Assembly (NCBI RefSeq): GCF_001280125.1
Contig: NZ_LGEG01000127.1
Coordinates: 62,001 to 126,000, forward strand
DNA from: Streptomyces sp. NRRL F-6492
GTDB lineage: Bacteria > Actinomycetota > Actinomycetes > Streptomycetales > Streptomycetaceae
Direction of reading: 5' to 3'
Length of the DNA: 64,000 bases
The notes under the pieces are model-generated. The model did no database searches, was not told where the DNA came from, and worked only from the letters and a program-made list of their open reading frames with translations. Both the position numbers and the translations under genes were made by a program. Every line of letters starts with the position of its first letter. The first letter of the stretch is position 1. This document shows positions 1 through 8,245 of the stretch, piece after piece.

Positions 1-1099
1 GGAGCCGGCCCCGGGCCACCGCCGCCCGGCCGGACAGCGAGGCCAGCTCGGTCGTGTCCCGCATCGTCATCACGCAGCCGGACTCGGAGCCGTGCGGCAG
101 CGTGGGCCGCACGCTCACCGCGAGCAGCCGGTCGCCCGCCCGGTGGACCTCGTCGGTCGCCGCCTCCCCGGACTCCAGGAGCTCGACCGTACGCGGGTCC
201 AGGCCCAGCTCCGAGACGTGCCGCTGCTCGGACTCCGGCCCGAGGCCGAGCAGCCGGCGCGCCTCGTCGTTGGCGAGCAGCAGCCGGTGGTCGGAGTCGA
301 TGATCAGCACCCCCTCCCGCACGGCGTGCAGCACCGCCTCGTGGTGCTCCTTCATCCGGGTCATCTCGGCCGGCCCGAGGCCGTGCGTCTGCCGCCGCAG
401 CCGCCGGCTCACCAGGGCCGCCCCGCCCACGGCCACCAGGAGCGCGCCGCCCGCCGCCCCGGCGAGCAGCGGCAGCCGGTTCTGGACGGAGTGCGCGATG
501 TTCTCCACCTCGATGCCGCTGGTCACCAGGCCGACGATCCTGCCCCGGTCGTTCACCACGGGGACCACGGCCCGCACCGCGTCGTTCGGCGCGCCCTGGA
601 AGATCTCCGTGTACGACTCGCCGTCCACCGCCGCCCGCGAGAGGTCGCCGACCGCCCTGCGGCCGATCAGGTCCGGCTGCGAGTCGGTGTACCGCATCCC
701 GTCCGGCCCCAGGATCGCGATGAAGTCCAGCCGCGTGGCCCGCCGGATCGCCTCCGCCTCGTCCTGGAGCCGCTCCGTCGGATCGGGCGAGGCCAGCGCC
801 GCGTCGATGCCCGGGGCGTTCGCGAGCGCCTCCGCGACGGCGAGCGAGCGGGCCCGGGCGTCCCGCTCGGTGTCCCGCCGCTCCTGGTAGAACGTGACGA
901 ACGCCGCCGCCACGATCACCAGGAGCGCGATCAGCGCCTCCAGGGCGAAGACCTGCCCGGCGACGCTCCGCAGCCCCGTCCCGCGCTTCTGCCCCTGCTC
1001 CTTCCCCCGCCGCGCCCGCGTGCTCTTCTGGCCGGTGCCGGTGCCGGTGCCGGTGCCGGTGCCGGGTCCCGGGCCGTTCCGCCGCTTCCGCGAGGTCAT
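1..1099 (-). CDS. CitA/DcuS-type sensor histidine kinase, N-terminal part (runs off the window)
   Basis: I see the first 366 codons; the kinase domain lies beyond the window edge. A Gly-Thr repeat (about residues 13-22) and a basic stretch precede TM1 (about 50-71). An extracytoplasmic sensor region (about 75-205) follows, then TM2 (about 211-230) and a cytoplasmic PAS domain starting near residue 250 (HEAVLHAVREGVLIIDSDHR). TM-Cache/PDC-TM-PAS is the layout of CitA/DcuS-family kinases, which sense small carboxylates; the ligand here is unknown. The ATG overlaps the stop of the upstream phosphatase gene (ATGA), so translation is probably coupled. Identity from the visible half is good; the missing H-box and ATPase regions are assumed. 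Confidence 0.8.
   Translation of the reverse strand, partial: MTSRKRRNGPGPGTGTGTGTGTGQKSTRARRGKEQGQKRGTGLRSVAGQVFALEALIALLVIVAAAFVTFYQERRDTERDARARSLAVAEALANAPGIDAALASPDPTERLQDEAEAIRRATRLDFIAILGPDGMRYTDSQPDLIGRRAVGDLSRAAVDGESYTEIFQGAPNDAVRAVVPVVNDRGRIVGLVTSGIEVENIAHSVQNRLPLLAGAAGGALLVAVGGAALVSRRLRRQTHGLGPAEMTRMKEHHEAVLHAVREGVLIIDSDHRLLLANDEARRLLGLGPESEQRHVSELGLDPRTVELLESGEAATDEVHRAGDRLLAVSVRPTLPHGSESGCVMTMRDTTELASLSGRAAVARGRL
1031..1064. repeat. 6-bp microsatellite in the sensor kinase N-terminus
   Basis: The hexamer GGTGCC is repeated more than five times in tandem. Read on the minus strand it encodes the Gly-Thr dipeptide repeat before TM1 of the kinase. Copy-number changes would stay in frame and only alter linker length. 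Confidence 0.8.
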
Positions 1100-3162
1100 C
1101 CCGTGCTCCGGGCGATCAGGAGCGCCACGTCGTCCGGCGCGCCCGGCCGGCGCAGCGCCTTCAGCAGCAGGTCGCACGTCTCCTCAAGGGGGCCGCGCGC
1201 CTCGTCGAGGAGGCCCACGAGCAGCGCGAGCCGCTCGTCGATCGCCTCGTCACGGGTCTCGATCAGCCCGTCCGTGTAGAGCACCAGCCGGTCCCCGGGC
1301 CGGAACGGCACCCGGGCCGTGCGGAAGGTGCCGCCGCCCACCCCCAGCGGCACCCCGGTCGAGAGCCGCACCAGCTCGGCCGGACCGTCCACCGGGACCC
1401 GCACGGGCGGCAGATGGCCCGCGTTCGCGATCCGGCACCGCTGCCGGACGGGGTCGTGCACGGCGAAGAGGCAGGTCGCGATGTAGTGCTCCAGGCCCTC
1501 CGTGATCCGGTCCAGGTGCCGCAGCACCTGCGCGGGGGACAGGTCGAGGTCCGCGAACGCGCAGGTCGCCGTCCGCAGCCGGCCCATCGTCGCCGCCGCG
1601 TCGATCCCGCTGCCCATCACGTCCCCGACGACGAGCGCCGTCTTGTCGTCGGGCAGCGGGATCACGTCGTACCAGTCCCCGCCGACCTCGCTGGACGCCT
1701 GCGCCGGCTGGTAGCGGGTCGCCACCTCCAAGCCCGCCCGCGCCGGTGGCGCCCCCGGCAGCAGACTGCGCTGGAGCGTCACCGCCGAGTTCCGCACGCT
1801 CTGGTACCACCGCGCGTTGTCGATGCTCACCGCCGCCCGGGCCGCCAGCTCCGTCGCGAGCAGCACGTCGTCCCCGTCGAACGGCAGCGCGTTGCGGTCC
1901 CGCTTCATGTCGAGCGCGCCGAGCACCTCGCCGCGCGCGATCAGCGGCACCGCCAGGTACGAGTGGACCCCGGCCCTGGCCAGCATCTCCGCCGCCTCCG
2001 GGCTCCGCGCGATCCGGGACAGGTCCCCGGGGCCGACCCGCTCCACCAGGACCGGCAGGCCCGTGTGCACGCACCGGGTGACCAGCCGGTCCGCTCCGTA
2101 CATCGCGACCGACCCCGGCGGGTCGGCGGCCGGCAGCGCCTCCGTGCGCCCCGCCGCCTTCACCGCGAGCGCCCGGAACAGCGCGGGCCCCTCGTCGGGC
2201 GCGCCGGGCCTGCGCAGCGACAGGACGGAGTCGAGGACGTCGACGGCGGCGATGTCCGCGAGCGCCGGGACCACCACCGAGGCCAGCTCGTCGGCGGTCC
2301 GCTCCACCTCCAGGGTGGTGCCGACCCGGGCCGAGGCGTCCGCGATGAGCGCGAGCCGCCGCCGGGAGCGGTCCGCCTCCGCGTCCGCCCGGTGCCGCTC
2401 GGTCACGTCGATCACCGACGCGGCCACGCCCAGGACCCGGCCCTCGCCCCCTTCGAGGCGGTAGAAGGACACCGACCAGACGTGGTCGTGGTCCGGGTCG
2501 GCGGGGGTCCGGCCCACCGTGGAGTGGTCGAGCAGCGGCTCGCCCGTCTCCAGGACCGTCCGCAGCACCTCCTCCACCCCCGGCGCGTCGATCCCCGGCA
2601 GCATGTCGGAGATCCGCCGCCCGGCGTGCAGCGCGGCGGGGATGCCGTTGATCCGCTCCAGGGCCGGGTTCACCAGCACGAAGCGCAGCGCGGTGTCGAA
2701 GACGGCGAGGCCGATCGGGGACTGGGAGACGAGGCGGTCGGAGAGGGCCAGCTCGGCCTCGACCCGCTCGACGACGGAGTGGTCGGCGGCGATCCCCAGG
2801 GCGTAGAGCCCGCCCAGGTCGTCGGTGAGCCGCATGTTGCGGAACTCCACCCGCCGGGTGGTGCCGTCCTTGTGCCGTACGGGGAAGGTGCCCGCCCAGG
2901 TCGTGCCGGCGGCGAGCACCTCGCCGAAGAGGCGCATCGCCTCCTCGCGGTGGTCCTCGGCGACGATCAGCGGCGCCACGTACCGGCCGAGGGCCTCCTC
3001 GGCGCGGAAGCCGAAGAGGGCCTCGGCCTGCGGGCTCCACAGCACGATCCGGCCGCGCGCGTCCAGGACGACGGCCGCGACCCCGAGCACGTCGAGCAGC
3101 CCCTTGCCGCCCAGGGGCACCCCGACCCGCCCCGCCGTCCCAGGGAAGGAACCGGCCGTCAC
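1096..3162 (-). CDS. PAS-PAS-GAF-SpoIIE (PP2C) serine phosphatase
   Basis: A 688-residue cytoplasmic signalling phosphatase of the RsbU/SpoIIE class. In this family the PP2C domain dephosphorylates anti-anti-sigma factors. Two PAS domains occupy about residues 20-135 and 145-270, then a GAF domain (about 285-450) and the phosphatase (about 475-688). Metal-binding signatures are visible: GGDWYDVIPL with VVGDVMGSG, and LYTDGLIETRD near the C-terminus. I chose the GTG start because GGGAGG lies 7 bases upstream; the open frame runs further but into a repeat element. The stop overlaps the sensor kinase start as ATGA, so both are probably one transcript. The target sigma-factor pathway is not shown by the sequence. 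Confidence 0.9.
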   Translation of the reverse strand: MTAGSFPGTAGRVGVPLGGKGLLDVLGVAAVVLDARGRIVLWSPQAEALFGFRAEEALGRYVAPLIVAEDHREEAMRLFGEVLAAGTTWAGTFPVRHKDGTTRRVEFRNMRLTDDLGGLYALGIAADHSVVERVEAELALSDRLVSQSPIGLAVFDTALRFVLVNPALERINGIPAALHAGRRISDMLPGIDAPGVEEVLRTVLETGEPLLDHSTVGRTPADPDHDHVWSVSFYRLEGGEGRVLGVAASVIDVTERHRADAEADRSRRRLALIADASARVGTTLEVERTADELASVVVPALADIAAVDVLDSVLSLRRPGAPDEGPALFRALAVKAAGRTEALPAADPPGSVAMYGADRLVTRCVHTGLPVLVERVGPGDLSRIARSPEAAEMLARAGVHSYLAVPLIARGEVLGALDMKRDRNALPFDGDDVLLATELAARAAVSIDNARWYQSVRNSAVTLQRSLLPGAPPARAGLEVATRYQPAQASSEVGGDWYDVIPLPDDKTALVVGDVMGSGIDAAATMGRLRTATCAFADLDLSPAQVLRHLDRITEGLEHYIATCLFAVHDPVRQRCRIANAGHLPPVRVPVDGPAELVRLSTGVPLGVGGGTFRTARVPFRPGDRLVLYTDGLIETRDEAIDERLALLVGLLDEARGPLEETCDLLLKALRRPGAPDDVALLIARSTG

Positions 3163-3226
3163 CCTGCCTCCTCCCGCCGCGCCCGTGCTTTTCCTCCATG
3201 CTCCCCGCCCGGAGGCCGCGCCGCAC

Positions 3227-3395
3227 CTAGGGGGTGTCCGGAAGGTCCCGCACGGCGCCCGCGGCGCCCGGCACGCACTCTCGCCCCACCGGGCGAAAGC
3301 CCGAGTACGTCCCGTACGAGGGCTTCCGCCCGGCGTGCCGACCGCACGCACCGGACACCGCGGACACCGCACAGGACTTTCCGGACACCCCCTAG
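3227..3395. mobile_element. MITE-like element with 22-bp terminal inverted repeats
   Basis: The left end (3227-3248, CTAGGGGGTGTCCGGAAGGT..) and the right end (3374-3395, read in reverse) match over 22 bases with one difference. The interior folds into an imperfect hairpin built on GGGCGAAAGCCC and GGGCTTCCGCCC (about 3290-3340). There is no ORF and no transposase, so any movement would be in trans. The terminal CTAG is palindromic and could include a target duplication. The right end carries the stop codon of the adjacent membrane protein gene. I recall similar repeats between genes in other Streptomyces; that is memory, not a search. Confidence 0.6.
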
Positions 3396-3811
3396 GGAGC
3401 GTCCGTGCGGGCCCTCTTCTCGTACCGCAGCGCGGCCCCCGTCACGAGCGCGCCGAGCCCCTCCCACAGGCCCACGCCCAGGAAGCCGGCCGGGGCGCGG
3501 CCGGTGACGACGGCGAGGGTGAAGACCGCGCAGGTGAGGAGGCGGAAGGGGACCGTCCAGCGGAAGAACGGCTTCCAGTCGGCGAGCGAGGCCAGGACGT
3601 AGTAGACGCCCATGTTGAGCGCGGCCATCGAGGAGGCCGTCAGGAAGACCAGGGTGTGGTCGCCGTCCGACCGCCCGCCGTCGGGCACCGGTTCGAAGCC
3701 CATGACCGTGAGCAGGGCGTCCGGGGCGACCAGGCCCACCACGCCGAGCGCGGCGGCGAGCACGCCGAAGACCGCCATGGTCCAGCCGGACAGGGAACGG
3801 GGCAGACGCAC
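3392..3811 (-). CDS. Small integral membrane protein (about 4 TM), unknown function
   Basis: A 139-residue hydrophobic protein with about four membrane segments: around GWTMAVFGVLAAALGVVGLV, an Ala/Met-rich second helix with YYVLASLADW, a third near LLTCAVFTLAVVTG, and a fourth around LWEGLGALVTGAAL. I do not recognise a functional family. GTG at 3811 has GGAGG six bases upstream, so I prefer it to the longer frame whose N-terminus is Arg/Pro-rich. The TAG stop lies inside the terminal repeat of the MITE-like element, so the original C-terminus may have differed. The tail YEKRARTDAP is short and charged. Confidence 0.75.
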   Translation of the reverse strand: MRLPRSLSGWTMAVFGVLAAALGVVGLVAPDALLTVMGFEPVPDGGRSDGDHTLVFLTASSMAALNMGVYYVLASLADWKPFFRWTVPFRLLTCAVFTLAVVTGRAPAGFLGVGLWEGLGALVTGAALRYEKRARTDAP

Positions 3812-3957
3812 GGCGGTCCTCCGTGAGGGGGAAGCAGGGGTACGGGATCGAATGTGTGCTCGGATGGGAGCGCGCCCCTGCATACCGCGTGACGGGGCCC
3901 GACGGCCAATCGGGCCCCGCCCACCGTCACTTCGGCGCCACCGTCGTCACACCGGCG

Positions 3958-5409
3958 TCACTTCAGGGCCGCCGCCATCATCTTCTGTGCCACCGGGGCC
4001 GCCAGGCCGTTGCCGCTGACCTCGGAGCGGGCCGCGCCCGAGTCCTCGATCATCACCGCGACGGCGACCTGCTTCCCGGTCGAGGGGTCCTTGGCGTACG
4101 AGGTGAACCAGGCGTACGGCGTCTTGCTGTTGTTCTCGCCGTGCTGGGCCGTGCCCGTCTTGCCGCCGACCTCCGCCCCGGCGACCGCCGCGTTCGTGCC
4201 TGTGCCCTCCTCCACCACGGTCACCATCGCGCTGCGCAGCTGTCCGGCCGTCGAGGAGGAGACGATCCGCCGGGTGTCCCCGTCCTCGAAGGAGGCGAGC
4301 GCGTCGCCGTCGGAGTCGACGACCTCCGACACCATGTGCGGGGCCGCGAGGAGGCCGTCGTTGGCGATCGCCGCCGACACCATGGCCATCTGGAGCGGGG
4401 TGGCCGTCACGTCGAACTGGCCGATGCCGGTGAGCGCCGTCTGCGCCGGGTCCGCCTTCGACGGGTACACGCTCGCGTACGCCCGGACCGGGACGTCGAG
4501 CCCGGCGTCGTTGAAGCCGAACTTCTCCGCCATGGCCCGCACCTTGTCCCGCCCCAGGTCGGCGGCCATCTTGCCGAAGACGTTGTTGCAGGAGTACCGC
4601 AGCGCGGTGCGGATCGTGGCGTTCTCGCAGGGCGCGGACGCGTTCTCGTTCCTCAGCACGGTCCGGGTGTGCGGCAGCGTGTACGGGTCGGGGCTCTCCG
4701 TCGCCGTGTCCACCGAGCGGTAGAGGCCGTCCTCCAGGGCCGCCGCCGCGACGACCAGCTTGAAGGTGGAGCCGGGCGGCAGCGGCTGCCGCAGCGCCCG
4801 GTTGACCAGCGGCTTGTCCTCGTCGCCGGTCAGCGCCTGCCAGGCGGCCCCGTCGTTCGTCCCGGAGATCTTCGACGGGTCGTAGGACGGCGTGGAGGCC
4901 AGGGCGAGGATCCGGCCGCTGACCGGGTCGACGGCGACGGCCGCGCCCTTTTTGTTCCCGAGCGCCCGGTAGGCGGCCTTCTGCACGGCGGGGTCGATCG
5001 TGGTGAGGACCGTGCCCGGCTCCTGCTGCTTGCGGGTCACCGCGTCCAGCGGGTTCCTCAGCCGCTCGTCGGTGCCGTCGAGGACGTCCGCGTAGATGCC
5101 CTCCAGCTGGGTGGCGCCGTACGCCTGCGAGCTGTAGCCGGTGACGGCCGCGTACAGCTCGCCGTCCGTGTAGGTCCGCCGGTACTCCAGGTCCGTCCCC
5201 CCTCCGTTCCTCTCCGAGCCGGTGACCGGGGAGCCGGCCACGACGATGTTCCCGAGCGGCTGCGCGTACTGCGCGATCGTCTTCCGCCGGTTCTTCTGGT
5301 CGTCCGCGAGCGCCTTGGCCTCGTACGCCTGCACCCACGTGGCCCGGCCGAGGAGGGCGAGCACGAGGAGCAGCACGAAGACCGAGGTGTGCCTGATCGT
5401 CTTGTTCAT
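3958..5409 (-). CDS. Class B penicillin-binding protein (peptidoglycan transpeptidase)
   Basis: A 483-residue PBP with an N-terminal signal-anchor (about residues 8-27), a dimerisation domain and a C-terminal transpeptidase domain. All three active-site motifs are present: SxxK in PPGSTFKLV, SxN in YSCNNVF and KTG in GGKTGTAQ. It cross-links peptidoglycan outside the membrane. The size and arrangement match the PbpA/FtsI-like monofunctional PBPs that Streptomyces carry in several copies. No ftsW/rodA or kinase gene adjoins it, so this looks like a stand-alone paralogue rather than the pbpA-rodA operon copy. The ATG start lacks a strong ribosome site. Confidence 0.93.
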   Translation of the reverse strand: MNKTIRHTSVFVLLLVLALLGRATWVQAYEAKALADDQKNRRKTIAQYAQPLGNIVVAGSPVTGSERNGGGTDLEYRRTYTDGELYAAVTGYSSQAYGATQLEGIYADVLDGTDERLRNPLDAVTRKQQEPGTVLTTIDPAVQKAAYRALGNKKGAAVAVDPVSGRILALASTPSYDPSKISGTNDGAAWQALTGDEDKPLVNRALRQPLPPGSTFKLVVAAAALEDGLYRSVDTATESPDPYTLPHTRTVLRNENASAPCENATIRTALRYSCNNVFGKMAADLGRDKVRAMAEKFGFNDAGLDVPVRAYASVYPSKADPAQTALTGIGQFDVTATPLQMAMVSAAIANDGLLAAPHMVSEVVDSDGDALASFEDGDTRRIVSSSTAGQLRSAMVTVVEEGTGTNAAVAGAEVGGKTGTAQHGENNSKTPYAWFTSYAKDPSTGKQVAVAVMIEDSGAARSEVSGNGLAAPVAQKMMAAALK

Positions 5410-5565
5410 CGCACTTGTCCGGACGAACGGACCGGCGGCGGACGTTCCGGATGTGTCCCGTTTCTCAGCGAACCTTCATGTCCGGATCCGTTCGGTCGGC
5501 TGTGCGATCATGCGGAGGCCCCGGGGAGGGGGCCGGAAACGCGTGGGAACGGGGAGGGGTCGGAC

Positions 5566-6657
5566 GTGAGCGGGGACCGGGACGGTTCGTCGGTGCCGGA
5601 CGAGGTGTGGGAGGAGTTCCTCCGGACCTCGGCCGCCGGCGCGGGGGACGCGCCGAAGGAGCCGTCCGCACGGGCCCGCGAGACGGCGGCCCGGCTGCGG
5701 ACGGAGCCCGCGGAGCCGGCGCCGTGGCGCGCGCCCACGTCCCCGCCCGTACGGCCCCGGCGCCGGAAGGGCCGGTACGTGGCGGGCTTCGCGGCCGCCC
5801 TCGCGCTGCTGTTCGTGGCGGTGGACCCGGGAGGCGTCGTCGGCTGGTCCGGCGGCGGGGACCGGGCCGGCGCGCCCCTCGCGCAGGAGACGGAGCGGCC
5901 GACGGAGGCCCCTCCCGCCGAGGCGGACGGGCGGGCCACGCCCGACGACCCGTTCCGGGGCTCCCCGGCGGCGCGCTGGGCGAGCGGTACGGCCGGCATC
6001 ACCGTGCCCGGGGCCGGGGCCACCGGCCGGCTGACGAAGGCGGAGGTGACGCGGGCCCTCACGCGCACGCGTGACTTCCTCGCCGCGTCCGGCCTGGACC
6101 CGGCGGTGCTGCGGGGCGCCCGTCCGGAGAGGGCCATCGCCCTGATGAACCCGCGCCAGAAGGACGTCACGGACTTCGTGTCGACCGCGCTGCGCACCCC
6201 GGACGAGGACCACGACCCGCTGCTGCTCTTCAGCCGCTTCGACCCGGCGCAGGCCCGCCTCGTCGGGGACGAGGTCAGGACCCGGGGCCGGCTCTCCTAC
6301 CGGGAGGGGAGGCTCGGAGCCCTGGAGGTGACCGCCGACGTCACGTACGTGTACCCGGTCGCCCCGGCCGGCGGCGGCGACGAGGTCGTGCGCGTGATCG
6401 CGCGGCGGGAGACCGTGGTGAGCTGGGACGACCCGGCGAAGGTGGCCACCGAGGAGGGCACCCTCACCCTCCTGTCGTACAAGCTCCACATGACCAACGG
6501 CGGCTGCGGCGCCCCCACCGGTTACTTCCGGCCGGAATTCGGCGGGGGAGCGGTGGACACCGATCCGGACGGCGGGAAGGTCGACCCCTACGCCCGCACG
6601 GAGCCGCTGGGCGAGGGCCGGGGCGGGACGGGCTGCGGGACGGCGACGCGGTCGTAG
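5566..6657 (+). CDS. Membrane-anchored extracytoplasmic protein of unknown function
   Basis: A 363-residue protein with a charged cytoplasmic N-terminus (about 1-65), one membrane segment (near YVAGFAAALALLFVAVDPG, about residues 66-85), a low-complexity linker rich in Glu, Pro and Ala, then a folded extracellular domain. GTG is preceded by GGGGAGGGG. The divergent neighbour is a penicillin-binding protein, so the two share a 156-bp promoter region. A cell-envelope role is possible but is inference only. I recognise the C-terminal domain only as a conserved actinomycete hypothetical; two Cys residues in its tail (NGGCGA and TGCGT) could form a disulfide. Confidence 0.75.
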   Translation: MSGDRDGSSVPDEVWEEFLRTSAAGAGDAPKEPSARARETAARLRTEPAEPAPWRAPTSPPVRPRRRKGRYVAGFAAALALLFVAVDPGGVVGWSGGGDRAGAPLAQETERPTEAPPAEADGRATPDDPFRGSPAARWASGTAGITVPGAGATGRLTKAEVTRALTRTRDFLAASGLDPAVLRGARPERAIALMNPRQKDVTDFVSTALRTPDEDHDPLLLFSRFDPAQARLVGDEVRTRGRLSYREGRLGALEVTADVTYVYPVAPAGGGDEVVRVIARRETVVSWDDPAKVATEEGTLTLLSYKLHMTNGGCGAPTGYFRPEFGGGAVDTDPDGGKVDPYARTEPLGEGRGGTGCGTATRS

Positions 6658-6744
6658 CGGACCCCTCGGGGCGCCGGTCCAGGAGGGCGATTGGCCCGTG
6701 ATTCCGGCGCCGGATTGCACCCGTTCCCGGGGCCAATGACGCCC

Positions 6745-6757
6745 TAGGGTGGTGTTC
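6745..6757 (+). promoter_or_regulatory. -10-like TAGGGT immediately before the cupin start
   Basis: TAGGGT (6745-6750) ends 7 bases before the ATG. That distance fits a -10 box of a leaderless mRNA. No clear -35 is visible. Confidence 0.4.
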
Positions 6758-7252
6758 ATGAACGAGACCGCGCCCTTCGCCCCGCTCCTCACCCGCGCCG
6801 CCGACGCCGAGACCACCGCCGACCCGAGCAGCGTGATGACCCTCCTCGCCGACTCCGGCGCTACCGGCGGCCGGCTCACCAGCTACCGCTCCTCGTTCGC
6901 GAAGGGGGCGGTCGGCGCCCCGGCGCACTTCCACACCCGGGCCTCGGAGATGTTCTTCGTGCTCGGCGGCTCCCTCCAGGTCCTCGTCGGCGAGGAGCTG
7001 ACCGTCCTGGAGCGGGGGGACTTCCTGCTGGTCCCGCCGCACACCCCGCACGCCTTCGCGGCCGCGCCCGGCGCGGAGGCCGACGTCCTGTTCGTCTTCA
7101 CGCCGGGCGCGGACCGCTTCGACTACCTGCGCCTCCTCGGCCGGGTCGCGCGCGGCGAGGCGGACGTCGAGGAGATCGCTGCGTCCTCGGAGCGGTACGA
7201 CAACCACTACGTGGACAGCCCGGTCTGGCGGGCGGCCCTGGCCGGACGCTGA
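6758..7252 (+). CDS. Cupin-domain protein
   Basis: A 164-residue protein with a single cupin barrel. Metal-ligand motif 1 is in PAHFHTRASEMFFVLGG (His, His, Glu), and motif 2 lies in LLVPPHTPHAF with the paired His. Such proteins are quercetin-dioxygenase-like or small-molecule-binding cupins; the substrate cannot be read from sequence. ATG at 6758 is chosen over upstream in-frame GTGs because TAGGGT sits 7 bases before it, suggesting leaderless expression. It faces the iclR-type gene tail to tail with a 68-base gap and is probably monocistronic. Confidence 0.85.
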   Translation: MNETAPFAPLLTRAADAETTADPSSVMTLLADSGATGGRLTSYRSSFAKGAVGAPAHFHTRASEMFFVLGGSLQVLVGEELTVLERGDFLLVPPHTPHAFAAAPGAEADVLFVFTPGADRFDYLRLLGRVARGEADVEEIAASSERYDNHYVDSPVWRAALAGR

Positions 7253-7320
7253 ACCCCCGGCTCCGGGAGTCCGGAGGCGCCGGGAGCCCGGAGGCCCCCT
7301 CAGCAGCCTGGCCCCCGGGA

Positions 7321-8091
7321 TCAGAGGCGCCGGGTCACCAGGGCCAGCCGGTCCCGCGCCTCCAGGAGCGCGTCCCCGATCGCCCGCTCGTGGGCCGGGG
7401 TGAGCCGCGCCACCGGCACCGAGCAGCTGACCGCGTCCCGCGCCGGGGTCCGGTAGGGGATCGCGACGCCGAAGCAGCTCAGCCCCAGCGTGTTCTCCTC
7501 GCGGTCCACCGCGAAGCCCCGCTCGCGGACGGCGCGCAGCTCCTCGATCAGCTCCTCGCGATCGGTGACCGTGTGCCCGGTCGGCGCCGGCAGGGTCTCC
7601 GGGAGCAGCTCGCGCACCTGCTCGTCGTCGTGGGTGGCCAGCAGCGCCTTGCCGAGCGCGGTCGAGTGCGCGGGCAGCCGCCGCCCGATCCGGGTGAACG
7701 GCCTCAGGTGGTGCGGGGACTGACGGGTCGCCAGGTGGACCACGTCGGCGCCGTCGAGCCGCGCCAGGTGGATCGTCTCGGCGGTGGCGTCCGCGAGCCG
7801 GTCCAGGACGGTCCGGGAGGCGGCCACCACCTCGTCGCCGTCGACGTAGGCGGTGCCGACGAGCAGCGCCCGCACCCCGATGCCGTACCGGGTGCCGGTC
7901 GCGTCCGTCTCCACCCAGCCCAGCTCCACCAGGGTGCGCAGCAGCATGTACAGACTGGACTTGGGATAGCCGACGGCCTCCTGGACGCCGGCCAGCGAGT
8001 GCATCCCGGCCCGCCCGGCGAAGTACTCCAGCAGTTCCACGGTCCGCACCGCGGACTTCACCTGCGCCCCGCCCGCGTCGGCACTCGCCAC
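7321..8091 (-). CDS. IclR-family transcriptional regulator
   Basis: A 256-residue regulator. The N-terminal winged helix (about 8-70; SAVRTVELLEYF and YPKSSLYMLLRTL) is followed by an IclR effector-binding domain (about 85-250). Conserved blocks IGRRLPAHSTALGKALLA and VDREENTLGLSCFGVAIP are typical. It is divergent from an aldehyde dehydrogenase gene with 154 bp between starts, so it probably controls that gene and itself in response to a carboxylate or sugar-acid ligand. GTG is used as start; the upstream run GAGGGAAGAGGGGCGAGGGGC offers purine-rich ribosome sites. Confidence 0.92.
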   Translation of the reverse strand: MASADAGGAQVKSAVRTVELLEYFAGRAGMHSLAGVQEAVGYPKSSLYMLLRTLVELGWVETDATGTRYGIGVRALLVGTAYVDGDEVVAASRTVLDRLADATAETIHLARLDGADVVHLATRQSPHHLRPFTRIGRRLPAHSTALGKALLATHDDEQVRELLPETLPAPTGHTVTDREELIEELRAVRERGFAVDREENTLGLSCFGVAIPYRTPARDAVSCSVPVARLTPAHERAIGDALLEARDRLALVTRRL

Positions 8092-8189
8092 GCCCCTCGC
8101 CCCTCTTCCCTCGCCCGCCCGCCGTCCGGCGGCCGTTCCGGCCGGACGGCGCCCCTTGTGGAGACGGCCGGGCCGTCAATAGAGTCCAC

Positions 8190-8222
8190 CGGAAACGCGT
8201 TCATGTGCGGAAACGGTGTTCA
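8190..8222. promoter_or_regulatory. Tandem repeat in the iclR-aldehyde dehydrogenase promoter, candidate operator
   Basis: Two direct copies of CGGAAACG-n-GTTCA occur at 8190-8203 and 8208-8222, 18 bp apart, in the divergent intergenic region. The GTTC..GGAAAC arrangement between the copies is also partly palindromic, as in some IclR sites. It is a candidate binding site for the adjacent regulator; this is inference. Confidence 0.4.
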
Positions 8223-8245
8223 GGGTAGCGAACAGGGGCGTGGCG

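Noticed and set aside
1414..3507. Long plus-strand ORF antisense to the phosphatase gene
   Set aside because: Arg/Pro/His-rich shadow typical of high-GC DNA; the minus frame has clear PAS, GAF and PP2C domains.
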